A program made the position numbers and the translations under genes. From Dipteronia dyeriana (taxonomy: Eukaryota; Streptophyta; Magnoliopsida; Sapindales; Sapindaceae): a stretch of 64,000 nt of DNA. The notes under the pieces were generated by a model. That model ran no database searches, had not been told where the DNA came from, and saw only the letters and a program-made list of their open reading frames with translations. Positions 1 through 14,677 of the stretch are shown here, piece by piece. The stretch lies in NCBI GenBank assembly GCA_032871835.1, contig CM065296.1, forward strand, positions 53,597,288-53,661,287. The letters are read 5' to 3'. How positions within the stretch are numbered: position 1 is the first letter of the stretch; every line of letters starts with the position of its first letter.

Positions 1-398
<398 letters not shown>

Positions 399-423
399 AA
401 TGCCTTTCAAATCCTCCTAGCCA

Positions 424-2675
424 TTATCCTACTGCAATAATTCTTGCTAAGAAGAACGCCCATGTTGTGGCAATTCCACCCAGAAGATAATGGGTTACTC
501 CTACATCACATCCCTATACAAAGCTCAAGGCTCTAGGTTGAGTAGCAGGAGCAACTTTTAATTTATTATGAGCCCAAATGATGGATTTAATAAGTTCTTG
601 TCAATAACCACGCCCACTGAAGAGAAACATTAAACTAATGCCCATACAAAATGAGCACCTAGGAAAAAATGGCCATAAGCAGATAATGAAGAACCATAAT
701 ACTGAATTACCTAAGACGCCTGTGCCCATAAAAAAACGTGGAGCCACCAATTAATAGTAACGAAACTCTATGCAAAGTTTCCTTCTGTAATATGAGTTAC
801 CGCCCTTTGATCGCTTATACTACCCCAAACATCTGACTGCATTTTCCAACTGAAATGGAATATTACTATGGATATTGCATTGTACATCCAGAATAGTCCT
901 AAGAAGACATGGTCCCAAGCGGATACTTAACATGTCCCCCCTCTTCCAGGCCCATTACAAGGGAAACGAAACCCAAGATGTGCTTTATCCTGTATCAAAC
1001 GCGAGCTACGAGCAAATAGAACTTCTTTTAGGAGTATCAATACAGTAACATGAATCGTAAATGCATGGATGTGATGTACCAAAAAATCTATTGTTCCTAA
1101 TGGAATAGGTAACAAAGCAACTTTGCCACCCACTGCCACTAAATCACCACCACCCCAAGTCAAACTTGTGCTCGCTATTGCACCAGGGGCCGTTCCACCA
1201 GGCGCTAAAGCGTGGGTGTTTTGTATCCATTGAGCAAAGACAAGTTGTGATTGTATAGCGGTATCTGAAAACATATCTTGGGTACGTCCTAAAGCGCTCA
1301 TGGTATCATTATGAATATACAAACCAAAACTGTGAAAGCCTAGAAATATACATACCCAGTTGAGATGTGATATGATTGTGTCGCGATACCTAATGACACA
1401 ATCTAATAGATCGTTGTATCGAGTAGTTGGATCATAATCTCTTACCATTAAAATGGTTGCATGCACAACAGCACCAACGATGAGAAATCCACCAATCCAC
1501 ATGTGATGTGTGAACAATGACAATTGTATCCCATAATCAGTAGCTAGATATGGATAAAGGGGCACTGAATACATATGACGAGCTACAACAATGGTTAAAG
1601 ATCCTAACATGGCTAGGTTAAGAAATAATTGAGCATGCCATGACGTTGTTAGGATCTCATATAGCCCTTTATGACCCTGGCCTATAAATGGACCTTTACG
1701 AGCTTCTAAAATCTCTTTTAGACCATGACCAATGCCCAAGTTGGTCCTATACATGTGACCCGTTATTAGAAAAAGAATTACAATAGCTAGATGATGGTGT
1801 GCAATATCGGTCAGCCATAGACCCCCAGTTACTGGATCTAATCCACCAAAAAAAGTAATAAATTCCGTATATTTTGACCAATGCAAGGTAAAAAGCGGGG
1901 TTGCTCATTCGGTAAAACTGGGATAAAGTTGAGCCAAAAGATCCCGACTCAAGATAAATTCATGAGGAAGTGGGATCTCTTTAGGATCTACTCCGACGTT
2001 TAGAAATTGGTTAATCTGTAAAGATACATGTACTTGATGCCCCACCCAAGAAAGGGACCCAAGCCCTAGTAGCCTTGCTAAGTGGTGATTCAACATAGAT
2101 TCTACATCCTGAAACCAAGCCAATTTTGGAGCAGCTTTGTGATAATGGAACCAAACAGCAAAAAGCATTAAGACTGCAAAGATCAATGCGCCAATTGCGG
2201 TACAATAGAGTTGTAATTCACTAGTTATTCCAGACGCTCACCAAATCTGAAAAAAAAACAGAGGTTATTTGTATTCCTTGGAAACCCCCACCCACGTCAC
2301 TGTTCAATATTTCTTAGCCCACGATTGGCCAAACCACCTGGGCACTAGGTCCAATATGATTAGGATCGCTTAGCCATGCTTCATAATTGGAAAAACGAGC
2401 ACCGTGGAAATACATGCCACTCAGCCAAAGTAAAACAATGAAGAGTTGTCCGAAATGGGCACTAAATACTTTTCAAGAGATCTCTTCCAAATCACTGGTA
2501 TGGCTATCAAAGTTGTGAGCATCAGCATGTAAGTTCCAGACCAAATGGTAGTATCAGGTCATTTAGCTATTGTTCTTGAGAAATGACCCGGTCAAGCCCA
2601 TTCCTCGAAAGAAGTTTTTATGGGATCCCTATCTACCAAAATTTTTACTTCTGGTTTCGACGAACGAATAATCAT
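424..2675 (-). pseudogene. psaA: psaA (photosystem I P700 apoprotein A1), nearly full length, broken
   Basis: The minus strand starts MIIRS at 2675 and ends with ARIIAVG and TAA at 424-426. That is 2,252 bases against the usual 2,253, so net indels are small. Long stretches are readable, notably 927-1886 and 1905-2186 in one frame, with the histidine-rich helices (TAHHHLAIAILFL-like and THHMWIGGF) and the [12 protein letters not shown] cluster that binds iron-sulphur centre FX. Here the last reads [12 protein letters not shown]. In-frame stops interrupt it: a C-to-T change gives TAA just after the GGTC cluster, and a TGA stands where a glycine codon is expected near 1890-1904. Scattered substitutions hit normally invariant residues. 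It cannot make a working protein. Confidence 0.95.
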
Positions 2676-3396
2676 TGAGTCCTCCTCTTTCCGGACAACA
2701 CATACAAAGAAACCCACCAACAGTTAGTCAAGTCATTAGTGAACCTATGAGAGATGCTTATAATTAGTCTCTTTCTCTTCTACTCTTTTTCTCGTTTACT
2801 TCTATCTCCCATCTATTTATTTTCTTTAGTTATTCACTACAGCAATTATGAACTGGAAGTCGATCCAGGGCAAGTGTTCGAATCTATTATGACATATCCA
2901 TGAGGTGCTCAATGGACCTTATTAATCTTTTTTAGTTTTAGAAAACCCTTTCCGGTGTCAAAAACCAATTTTTTTACATAGTGTGTTCGTATCTCAATTA
3001 GAAATCCCTAAACGGAGCTACTTTCTGTCTTACATAGAACATATTACTTTATTTCGAATTTCAAATAAAGTGAGCAGTCATTAGTCACTACTAAGATAAG
3101 AGACATTCTAGGAACTATATCTATAATATTTGGTCATTCGAGGGTCACTTTTATTAGTTTTAATAGAATAGGAGAAAAAATATGAATTCTCTACCGTATC
3201 TATGTATCCTTTCTCCCTATGAAATACCCGGCGAAATAGAACGGTCTTAGAAAAGATATAATGAAATTATTTGATTGGGTCTTCCCAGAAAAAGGATCTT
3301 ATTATTAATAACCGATGAAGCCAACAAACAATTAATTATAACTATAACAAAAAAATAGATAGATAAATTCTAACGAAATAAATAAACAGAGAGTTC
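2676..3396. other. psaA-ycf3 intergenic spacer of plastid origin
   Basis: The spacer lies between the psaA start and the ycf3 stop, in the expected plastome position and of plausible length. It is AT-rich. I see no coding segment in it. It is inferred to be plastid-derived from its flanks. Confidence 0.7.
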
Positions 3397-3548
3397 TTAT
3401 TCGAAACAGCCCGTGATCTTCAATCAATTCCACACTTCAATATAATTACCAGGAGTGAACGTGATAGCTTGTTTCCAATACTTGGCGGCTTGATTGAATT
3501 AAGCCTCCGCAATTTCAGAATCTCCCTCTCGAATGGCCTGTTCTCCCC
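3397..3548 (-). pseudogene. ycf3: ycf3 (pafI) exon 3, broken
   Basis: The minus strand reads GEQAIREGDSEIAEA, then a stop where tryptophan is expected, then the AAKYWKQAI and PGNYIE motifs and a C-terminal FE before TAA at 3397-3399. This is the last exon of Ycf3/PafI, a thylakoid assembly factor with TPR repeats needed to build photosystem I. Exons 1 and 2 are missing: the sequence leaves ycf3 intron 2 shortly to the right, where the NUPT jumps to another plastid segment. The right exon limit is approximate, because the acceptor site has been altered. Confidence 0.85.
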
Positions 3549-4073
3549 AGTTGGAAATCAATCTAAATTGCAGTACGACAAGTGTCCGCCAATTCCCTAT
3601 AAACAGGCATCATAAACAAATAATATACCCCATAAGCTAACTGTGGAACACAACTTATGTTTGGGGTTTACATATACTAATAATTGACATTATAATTGAA
3701 ATTGAGTTCTGAAGGTTTATTTTTAAAAAAAAAAACAAATTAAAGATTGATTAGTTATGTATCAATTTGGATTTTCTTATATCATTTATCATTAGGGAAA
3801 GACAATTTGAGTTGTAAATCCAAGAGTGGGTCATGAATATACAATCATATAGTTAATGGTTCCAATTTGTTCTGAATTTTGACTTTTGGAACTGAAAAAA
3901 AAAATCCCATTTGGTTTTTTAATAGAAAAGAACTGTATTTAGATATTGGGTGTTTTGAGATACTATAAAATTAATTGAAGGGAAGGAGCCCCCCCGGCCC
4001 CTCCCCCTCCCCCAAAAAAACAAAAAAAAAAAACAAATAAAGGGGAATATTTCTATCTATTTGGTATCGTTTT
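3549..4073. other. Junction zone between plastid segments (ycf3 intron 2 remnant to trnC upstream)
   Basis: The first part is presumably ycf3 intron 2. The last part precedes trnC and holds homopolymer runs near 3,990-4,035. The break between the two segments lies somewhere in between and I cannot place it to the base. I see no gene here. Confidence 0.5.
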
Positions 4074-4144
4074 GGCGGCATGGACAAGCGGTAAGGTGGG
4101 GGACTACAGATCCTTTTTCCCCAGTTCAAATTTGGGTGTCGCCT
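4074..4144 (+). tRNA. trnC-GCA: trnC-GCA copy of plastid origin, anticodon mutated
   Basis: The 71 bases fold as plastid tRNA-Cys, starting GGCGGCATGG and ending GGGTGTCGCCT, with the T-loop GTTCAAAT. The anticodon position reads ACA rather than GCA because G has become A, so the copy would no longer read cysteine codons. It sits immediately upstream of petN, as in plastomes. It is most likely an inert pseudogene. Confidence 0.85.
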
Positions 4145-4658
4145 GATTAACAAAAGACAATACCCGAAATCCCTTATTCTTTATTCTCCTTGCTATAACT
4201 CACCGAATTTTTCCCGGCAAAACACTCTTAGTCTTGAGACTTTCTTGATTGTAAACAACGGGGGGGTTCCCTTCTTTAAATTAAAGTGTCGTAACTCGTT
4301 GTATTAAGGATTAAAGAAAAGATTATAGTAGTGGAAGGGCTATCATATCAAATAAAGAGTTACCCATTTTTTTTTTCCATTACTAATGTCGTGTCTACTG
4401 TCCGGGTCTTGAATTAGATTGGATGGATAATTGGCTTTTTTATTTTACTTAATGATAATGAAGGACAAGAAAATTAAAGAATAGGTATTAGTATTCCTAC
4501 ATATATATATATTAGCAGCATTCCCCTTGATACTTCAAAAGAAAAGCGTAACTGCAGTTTAATTTTTCATATTTATTGGAGTCTTTCATCAAGGGTGTTG
4601 GCTCAGAATCCCCTTTTGACTCTGCACCAATGATTCCACTATTATTAATAAACACTAA

Positions 4659-4793
<135 letters not shown>

Positions 4794-5567
4794 AGATACT
4801 ACGAATTGAGTTGGGGAATCAAATTGTATCACTTTTTTATTGATTCTTTATAGATCATTTTGCAAAGCATAAATAATCTTTATTAATTATTTAATATATT
4901 GAATTCATTGATTGAATTCAATTTATTAACTCAATTTTGAATTAATAAATTGAATTAATAAAAATACCTTCATTCTGAAATTGTATTGGCTTTTATTTAT
5001 GTTGTGCTTTCATTTTCTATCATGGCTGAAGGATTCAAAATCGATAGGATAACCCTTTTCGAATTTGAAATCCGAAGAAGTTACCATAGAACTCCTTGGA
5101 TTATCTGTAAACCGCACAATCAATTACTTCTTTGAAATGCTAAAAAAAATCCTTTCTAATTTTCTATAAATTAGAAAATAATACGAGTTGCTTCACGATT
5201 ATTTCAGATTGATTGGAATCAACAAAAATCAAATGGACAAAGGGAACAAATAGATGAAGCAAAGAAATAGAATTGAGATACTCTGTGCATTCCATATATT
5301 TAATTGATATTAACATTTATGAAGATCCATATCCATATTGTAGATTGATCTCGATTCAGTTTGTATCTTTCTAGATTACAATAATAAAAATGGATAGTAT
5401 GGTCGAACGATTCAAAAATGAATAGTTCAACCATACTATTACTATATGATCTTAGAGGCTACTACAGATTCTAGTCGTTCATTGCATTTGGGAAATTGAA
5501 TTTTTTGTTTGAGTTCTTAAATCATTGATAAGAACTAAGAAATCGAGTGTAATTCAAATTAATCACT

Positions 5568-5684
<117 letters not shown>

Positions 5685-6220
5685 TCATTTATTTTTTACT
5701 TCGCAATAACTCGGGATTTGATCCCAAAGAAATGATAAATCTTTTGTTTGTCAATTCAATGGGATTGATTAGATTTCAATGATATTGAATCGGATCAATA
5801 TCATGAATAACAATATCTGAGCTATCAAGTCGATTCATCGTCAAGAATTGAATAGTATAACATAGACTGATCTTTTATCCATATACCAATCCAAACTTTG
5901 ATTCCTGATTCACTCAAAAGAATCCCTTTCCTTTATATTTTAAGACTTTATTTTGATTTCTCATTCTTTTCCATTTTGTCTTTTCAATAACCTACCGCCT
6001 TTATTGTACAATCATCTACCCGCTTTCCACTTCCATTGTTTCCAAACAGTTTACAAATAAACCCAAACAAACAGAAAATAGAAAAAAGGAATGAGTTCAT
6101 TTTTTTGGAAAACAAAGAAAAAGAAGGATACCTCGGGGAATGAAACTATACCATTTGTACCCAGTTTAACAGAAAATGGAGAGAGATATTTATGTAATTT
6201 TTTATTGGATTTTGATCCGT

Positions 6221-6294
6221 CGGGACAAGCAGGGCTCGAACCCGCAGCTTCCGCCTTGACAGGGCGGTGCTCTGACCAATTGAACTACAATCTC
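6221..6294 (-). tRNA. trnD-GUC: trnD-GUC copy of plastid origin
   Basis: The reverse complement contains the plastid tRNA-Asp core with anticodon GTC in CTGTCAA and the T-arm GGGTTCGAGCCC. The acceptor stem is weakened: the 5' end reads GAGATTG rather than GGGATTG, and the 3' side reads TTGTCCCG. Confidence 0.88.
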
Positions 6295-6743
6295 GGAGAA
6301 ATAAAATGTACAACATCCGTATTATTATGATTTGATTCAAACCATTTCGATTTCAATTAATAGTGCCCTGTTGTAATAGAGAAGTGAGCGATATCCACAT
6401 GAATATACACTTTAGTGAAAGAAGAAAGCAACACGGATTATTGATTATTAGTAATCCTTTTGTTATTGCCAAATCGATTGAGAATCCATTTTTCATTGAA
6501 AAAACGTCTTTTTGTCTTTGCTTTCTTCTTTTCAATAGACTTTATACTTAAATTCTGATATAAATCTAGATCACTAGCAAGATAAGAATCAGAATTTATG
6601 AGACCAAATAAATGGAACAAATAAAAAAATAGTGGTGGGGATATATCAGAAAATTGGACTTTTTTTATTCTTTCATAACTGCCATTTCTGGAAAAGTAAA
6701 GGGGTTATATCATTTCATGATGAATCAGCGAATTATTAATTAT

Positions 6744-6827
6744 TGGGCCGAGATGGATTTGAACCAGCGTAGACATATTGCAAACTAATTTACAATCTGC
6801 CCCCGTTAACAGCTCGGGCATCGACCC
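6744..6827 (-). tRNA. trnY-GUA: trnY-GUA copy of plastid origin
   Basis: The 84 bases match plastid tRNA-Tyr, starting GGGTCGATGCCCGAGC and ending CTCGGCCCA. The anticodon GTA lies within ATTGTAAAT and the long variable arm is kept. Several substitutions lie in the D-arm and anticodon stem. Confidence 0.88.
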
Positions 6828-6886
6828 AGAAAGAGTTTATTCGAGTCTTATTGATAATCCATGATCAACTTCTTTTCGTAGTAACC

Positions 6887-6958
6887 TACCCCCAGGGGAA
6901 GTCGAATCCTCGCTGCCTCCTTGAAAGAGAGATATCCTAAACTGCTAGACAATGGGGC
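6887..6958 (-). tRNA. trnE-UUC: trnE-UUC copy of plastid origin
   Basis: The reverse complement starts GCCCCATTGTCTAG and ends CTTCCCCTGGGGGTA, with anticodon TTC in CTTTCAAG. It is one base shorter than the usual 73 because a C is missing in the acceptor stem. In plastids this tRNA also supplies glutamate for tetrapyrrole synthesis. Confidence 0.88.
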
Positions 6959-7733
6959 CATAATCGCCCGACCGCCATCATACTATGCTCATAGTATGAG
7001 CAGTTTTTTGAAATTGTCAATATAACGGAATGGTATGACTAGATCCAAAGGATCTTTACATCTTTTCTGATCCCATACCATAGCATTTTTTGATTCGTTT
7101 TCGTCATTTATATTCATGAATCACTCATTCGAATCTTTATTCTGAAGATTCTAGAAAATTAATATAAAAACAAAGAAGGTTAAACTTCAGTTCTTCCACT
7201 TACATTCATTGATTAACTTCATGTTAAGATCAGAGAGGCATATCTCCATAACACACTAAGCGGGGAAATTAACATATGATAAATAAAAATATGAAAATAT
7301 GAAAATCTGAGGGTTCAACATGTTATCGAAATTTGATTTTTCTCTAAAAATTGGGCTCAGAGCGCAACCAAAATCTCTTCAGCACATGCTTCAATAAAAT
7401 ATCTTGGATCTACATCGAATTGGTAGGTACATGTATCCATCAAATGAATTTTGTTTCGTTCTGATGGGGCAGGTCAATTCAAATCAATTTCATTCGGGTT
7501 GGTCTTGAAACAATTTATTTTGTTTATATTTATCAAATCAAATATCAATAAACCAAAATTACCTTATACTTATACTCCTTACGTAAATAAAAATTCTCCT
7601 TAAATAAATCCAAATTATCGTTCCCGAAGGGGACACTAACTAGTATGAGTCTACTGTGTATACTTATTATATAACTTATAATATATATATATATATCTTA
7701 TGCACCTACTGACTCATTCAGTAGTTGAATAAA

Positions 7734-7805
7734 ATCCTTTTAACTCAGTGGTAGAGTAACGCCATGGTAAGGCGTAAGTCATCGGTTCAAATCTGATAAG
7801 GGGCT
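7734..7805 (+). tRNA. trnT-GGU: trnT-GGU copy of plastid origin
   Basis: The segment from TCCTTTTAACTCAGTGG to GATAAGGGGCT matches plastid tRNA-Thr with anticodon GGT in CATGGTAAG. The first two bases of the acceptor stem are AT instead of GC, so the stem is weakened. It sits upstream of psbD, as in plastomes. Confidence 0.88.
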
Positions 7806-8114
7806 TTTTGGCCGTTTTGATAAAAAAGGTAATATTAATATTTAAATGAAGAATAAAGATATTACTTTTTTTTGTAATAAAAAAAGAGTAACCAACTGTA
7901 TAATAATGTAATTCTAAACTATATAATTTAATGACAAAAAGTTACCCTTATAATGAGCTCTAGTATACTAATTAAACTAGTCATTCTAGTTCGAAAAGAA
8001 AGTTTCACATTAGTTTATTATAATGAGTAATTATAATGATAAGTCGTTGCTTCAATCGCCCAATATTTTTCTTTTCCATTATTCCAATTGTAAAGATTAG
8101 AAATCAACAAAAGG

Positions 8115-8163
8115 AAAAGTAAGTGGACCTAACCCATTGAATTATGGCTATATCCACTATTCT
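8115..8163 (+). promoter_or_regulatory. psbD light-responsive promoter, plastid type
   Basis: The stretch AAAAGTAAGTGGACC, a -35-like TTGAAT at 8137 and a -10-like TATTCT at 8158 match the layout of the known psbD blue-light-responsive promoter with its AAG box, about 1.1 kb before psbD. It is a relic here, since plastid RNA polymerase and the AAG-binding factors do not act in the nucleus. Confidence 0.6.
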
Positions 8164-9236
8164 GATATTAAAATTTAAAATTCGATAGATATTAAATTGG
8201 AACCGTAGATCTTTTTTTATTTCATATTTGTTTTGACTCTGCAAGAATCTGTCGATATTTCTGATTCAATCCTCTTGTTCCTAGACGTTTCATAGGAAAA
8301 ACTTGATATTCTGTTCCTTTACAGAAAAAGGTTTATTCCAAGTTACAACACAAGAGAGATTTCCAATCTACTTTGATTCCCAAACACATGAAGATCTATT
8401 GGGATTTTTATCTATAGAAATCTTATATATATAGAAATCGGATCATGGCTTCATCTATCAAATATTTTAATATCAATGCATACGATCTTTTTGTTCCGAC
8501 AATATGAGGAAAGTGAATGTGAGAAAGAAACTTTCATTTACAGTCTCTTATTATTTCATTTAATATTATATTAAATTTTAAAACGGGAAATTCTCATTTT
8601 GTCTCTGACATATATCTGACATAGAAAAGTAAATAGAAAGATATTGGAAGTTTATTTCTTGCTTCAACCTGTGAAAAAGCTACTCTGGAGTTTTCTATTA
8701 ATCTGAAAGAAAAGAAAATATAATAAAGAAGACAATAAAAATAAAAGAAAATGAAAAAGGAAAGCGGTAAAATATATACTACTGTAGTAGTTTAAAGTAG
8801 TTTAAGACACATAGAAAGCAGAAGAGTACATAAAAATATTGATTTTTCTCAATCTCAAGGATAAGAGCCAAGAATAAGAATCGTTGGTAGAACGAGATTG
8901 AGTAGAAGTCAATCTGGAGATCAACCAGTAACGAGAGAAGGGATCACTTCTTCCTTGAATTGAAGAGTTCTTTCAAAAGATTAATCTATCTGATTGATAA
9001 GTTATAAGATAATTCATGGTTCAGATTGAGACTATTATTAAGAATAGGAAGGAATACACTAATTGAGTTCATGGATTTAGCTAAGTTAGGGTCATACTAT
9101 GGACCACTAAAGGGTTTTATCTTTGAAACCAATTCGCGGGTGCAGTGTATGATAAATCAAATTCTATCGAAATGATCAAATCCTCGAACCCCCTGAAAGT
9201 GCCATAACATAAGGTGTTCGGAAATGGTTGAAGTAG

Positions 9237-11680
<2,444 letters not shown>

Positions 11681-11929
11681 GACAGGGGATCCAATGCTTA
11701 TGCTTAAATTAGGAATTGATTTGATTTCACCATACATATTGAGGGAAGTGGGTCATACTTAAAAAGGACTTCTTTTTACTTGCTTTTCAACTCATTTATA
11801 TCAAATCAATTTTCTATTTTTCTGGCTCGGCTAGCCTAACTAGCTGATTCATTCTCTTTTATAAGACGAAAAAGTAAGGCAAAACCAAAAGAAATAAAGA
11901 AAAAATGGATATTAAGAAGAAGGGTTTTA
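11681..11929. other. Plastid/retrotransposon boundary zone
   Basis: Sequence just after psbC looks like the psbC-trnS-UGA spacer, but trnS-UGA itself is absent. From about 11,930 the sequence aligns with the antisense gene of the gypsy elements. The junction lies in between and shows no terminal motif that I can identify. Confidence 0.55.
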
Positions 11930-13018
11930 TTTGGGGTTTTCCTACTTCAAACAAATACTGGAAAAACAGTTGTTTTTCGCATGAAGGAATTGGGGGAGTC
12001 AAGTTGAGCTTTCGACAGGTAAAGCTCGAGAGGTGCTGAAGGTTCCTCAATATTTTTACTCTTCTGATCGCTGAAACAAAACGCGCCCCATTTTTACTGA
12101 CTCTTAGTTGTCTAACCTTGCTTGGGCGGCCGTTTGCACTTTGGAGAAACATAGTAGGTCCTACCTTTTTGATGAGGAGAAAATGAAGAATCTTGTTATT
12201 TTTGCTCAGATTTCTGCTCGTCGCAGACGCTGTAAGTACTAACTCTCCTGTTTTGCTTTTTTTTCGACGCTTTTACTGTTTTTTCCTTTCCACCCCTTGT
12301 CTCTTTTGGATTTTTTTTAGTATACGATATGGACATCGTCTGCAACACCTAGGCTCACCAGGTAAAGGCAATTATTAAGGAGAGCCGAAATGAGGCTTCT
12401 CATCGAAGGGAAGAAGGGATTGCATTGCCTGATGATGAATCGGATGAGAATCCCGATAAGGTAGACGAACAGATTCCTGAATAGATCCCTAAAGAGGTCA
12501 CCCAACCGACTGTGGGGGAATCAAGCAACCCGAGTGTTCCCATTGGTCTTGATAATGACCAGAGACTATCTGAGGATGAGGGAAAACAAGAAGGGCATCG
12601 TGTTGGTGTAGCGTCTGAAGGGCCTAGTTCCCCGCCGATAAGGTGCCAACTGAGCGGTTTGTTGATAATGGTAAGGAAGAAGTTAGAGAACCCTCTACAG
12701 AATAGGTTAATCCTCCTCTTTCTGGTTTTTTTTAGTCTTTTCAAGATATAACAGAAGTCCAGGAAGATCCAACAGCTAATCTTGGCTTCCACCGTACTCG
12801 GGCCGAAAAAAGGACCTCCTCCAAAAGTTCCAAGAGTGGTGTCGTTCATTGAGTCGAGCGATGAAGATGTTGATGCTAGGGATTCCCCAATTGCTCAAAT
12901 GGATAAGTCTTCGGGAGAAAGGGGGAAGCCTCGAGTGAGTTTGAACAGAGAGGATTCCCTACCCCAGAAGTTGAAACTACAGAAGCAGGATTCTTGGAAC
13001 AGCCTATGAGCCCTTCTC
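11930..13018 (+). pseudogene. Element E antisense gene, left part (Transposase_28-like), with intron
   Basis: This is antisense to E's gag-pol. It aligns with 35,980-34,900 of element F on the minus strand: a segment ending GLVWGFPTLNKCLKNNWFFAEG in F, then LTKLAQAAV, then acidic text around DESDEN and the VPRVVSFIESSDEDVD motif at about 12,820-12,880. A short intron at 12,232-12,320 (GTAAGT to TTTTTTTAG) falls where F also has an intron. The N-terminal third seen in F is missing, cut off at the plastid block. The reading frame is broken by stops and shifts. Its function is unknown; the Pfam name is historical and implies no proven transposase activity. The gene is interrupted at 13,018 by D and resumes at about 39,881. 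Confidence 0.72.
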
Positions 13019-13590
13019 TGACCGAGCTATTTTTGTCGTTATAAAACCCTCATCAAACAATATTTATAAAACCTCAACAATGCCTAAAAATGTTTACAAA
13101 ACAAGTACAATGGCAAGTCAGGTATCTTCCATAGGGAAAAGGGAATTGGATGGCTAAAAATAATTAACTAATGTGAAACTAAAGCTATGCATGAAAATGT
13201 AAAGATAAATGGTATGGTTTTGAAAAGTTAACAACTAAATGTGCAAACTAGGATTAGACAAGTCAATCTAAAATGCAATTAGTGTTAATATGCAATGGGT
13301 GTTAAAAATGATGGTTAAGACTAGGGAGTTGATGGATCACACTAGCAAACAATGGGTGTATTGGTAATTAACACGAATGAACATTAATCTAATGTAACCA
13401 ATCTAGAGGGTATAGCATTGGTTGTATATCCCTTATGAGTTTCCAATCTAGAGGGTATAGTATTGGCTACCCAAAAGTGATTGTTCATGAATGTACATCT
13501 ACCAAAATAAGGGACTAATCTCTTAATAAACTCACCAACCTATAGGGTATAGAGTTGGTGCTTAATCTCTCTCAACCAATCTCTCTCAAG
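13019..13590 (-). repeat. Element D 3' LTR, terminal part
   Basis: This part repeats the sequence of 19,160-19,362 plus 38,155-38,500 closely. It contains several copies of a CAATCTAGAGGGTATA motif (13,400-13,560). It is cut at about 13,590 by copia element A; the shared CAAG at the joint may be microhomology. Confidence 0.85.
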
Positions 13591-14059
13591 TTATCGACCT
13601 TCAATATAATCCCTCACGAATATCCCTCCTTTGGGAGTAGATATCGTTTAGGCTAATTGTCTAGTCTATCCTTGTAAGGAATTATCTTGATAAAATCCAT
13701 TCATGAATACCTCTTGGGAGGTTATTACACGAAACATAAAGCTCAACTAAACTTGGAGGTCGTAGGTGTTCCAAAACACCTTCTCCCACTCAATTATTTA
13801 AGGCGTGTGATCGAATTCCAAAGAATGATTAACCAAGTTATCTAGATGCCAATTTAGATACCTAAACCATTCAATGCATGTTCATACCAAAAAAGATATA
13901 AGAGTTGCATTCCTATTCTATATGACATGTTATCAAACAATGACAAACATTTCAATATTTACAACAAATATGAATAGCTTCAATTTTGGTCCATCCTAGA
14001 AAATCAAGTAAATTACATGTCATGGAATACAAAAAACTCTTTTCTTGGCAAACAAGTAT

Positions 14060-14290
14060 TCATGTGAACTTCGTCGTCCGGACTCTCTCGGCTGCCTCCC
14101 ATGGGCGTGTGCACCCTTGGCTCTTACCCACGGGTGTATGCATGCCACAAACCCATAAAGGGCTGCCATGCGCTGCCCATGGCTTCCATAGGGCTGCCAT
14201 GCGCAGCCCATGTCACAACAAACGTGGCTACATGCTATTCGCACTTACGTTCGTTGCTACGGCTCGCACTGCCCAAAAATTGTTCCGGTT
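14060..14290 (-). other. GC-rich, palindrome-bearing island in copia A leader
   Basis: Within a very AT-rich leader, this stretch is GC-rich and full of short inverted repeats such as CCATGG, TGCGCA and GGGCTGCCATGCGC. It corresponds to 27,400-27,605 in copia B. Open frames across it exist on both strands but none resembles a protein. It might be a structured RNA leader, for example for packaging or dimerisation; that is inference. Confidence 0.5.
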
Positions 14291-14677
14291 GCTCCTAATT
14301 CTTTAAACCTTGGAGTCTTCGAAACTTAAGTTTATTACAGAAGAATTATAAATAAAAATAATGCAGTTTTCTTTTATTATTATTACAACAACAAAAAAAA
14401 AAAAAAACTTAACAACTACCGAGAAGGAAATTATGGCGATGATAGACCACCCTTCTAGTTACAATCCCAAAACAAAAATACAATGAAATTCTAGGACCAA
14501 AATTGACCAATAACAATCCACATATAAAACATATATATATCCATACATTTCAATGTAAATATATATACGAATACCTAGAATGTCATCTCTTTCTAAAACA
14601 TGCATATATAAAAAAAAAAAAAAATCACGTACGCATACATCAATTAATCAAGGGTACAACCAAGCTCTGATACCAAT

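Noticed and set aside
12400..12849. Open frame of 149 codons on the minus strand
   Set aside because: It is antisense to the antisense gene of E and crosses the intron; no similarity seen.
13986..14306. Cysteine-rich open frame with repeats such as GCHALPMAS
   Set aside because: It sits in the copia leader GC island and copies do not conserve one frame, so composition explains it.
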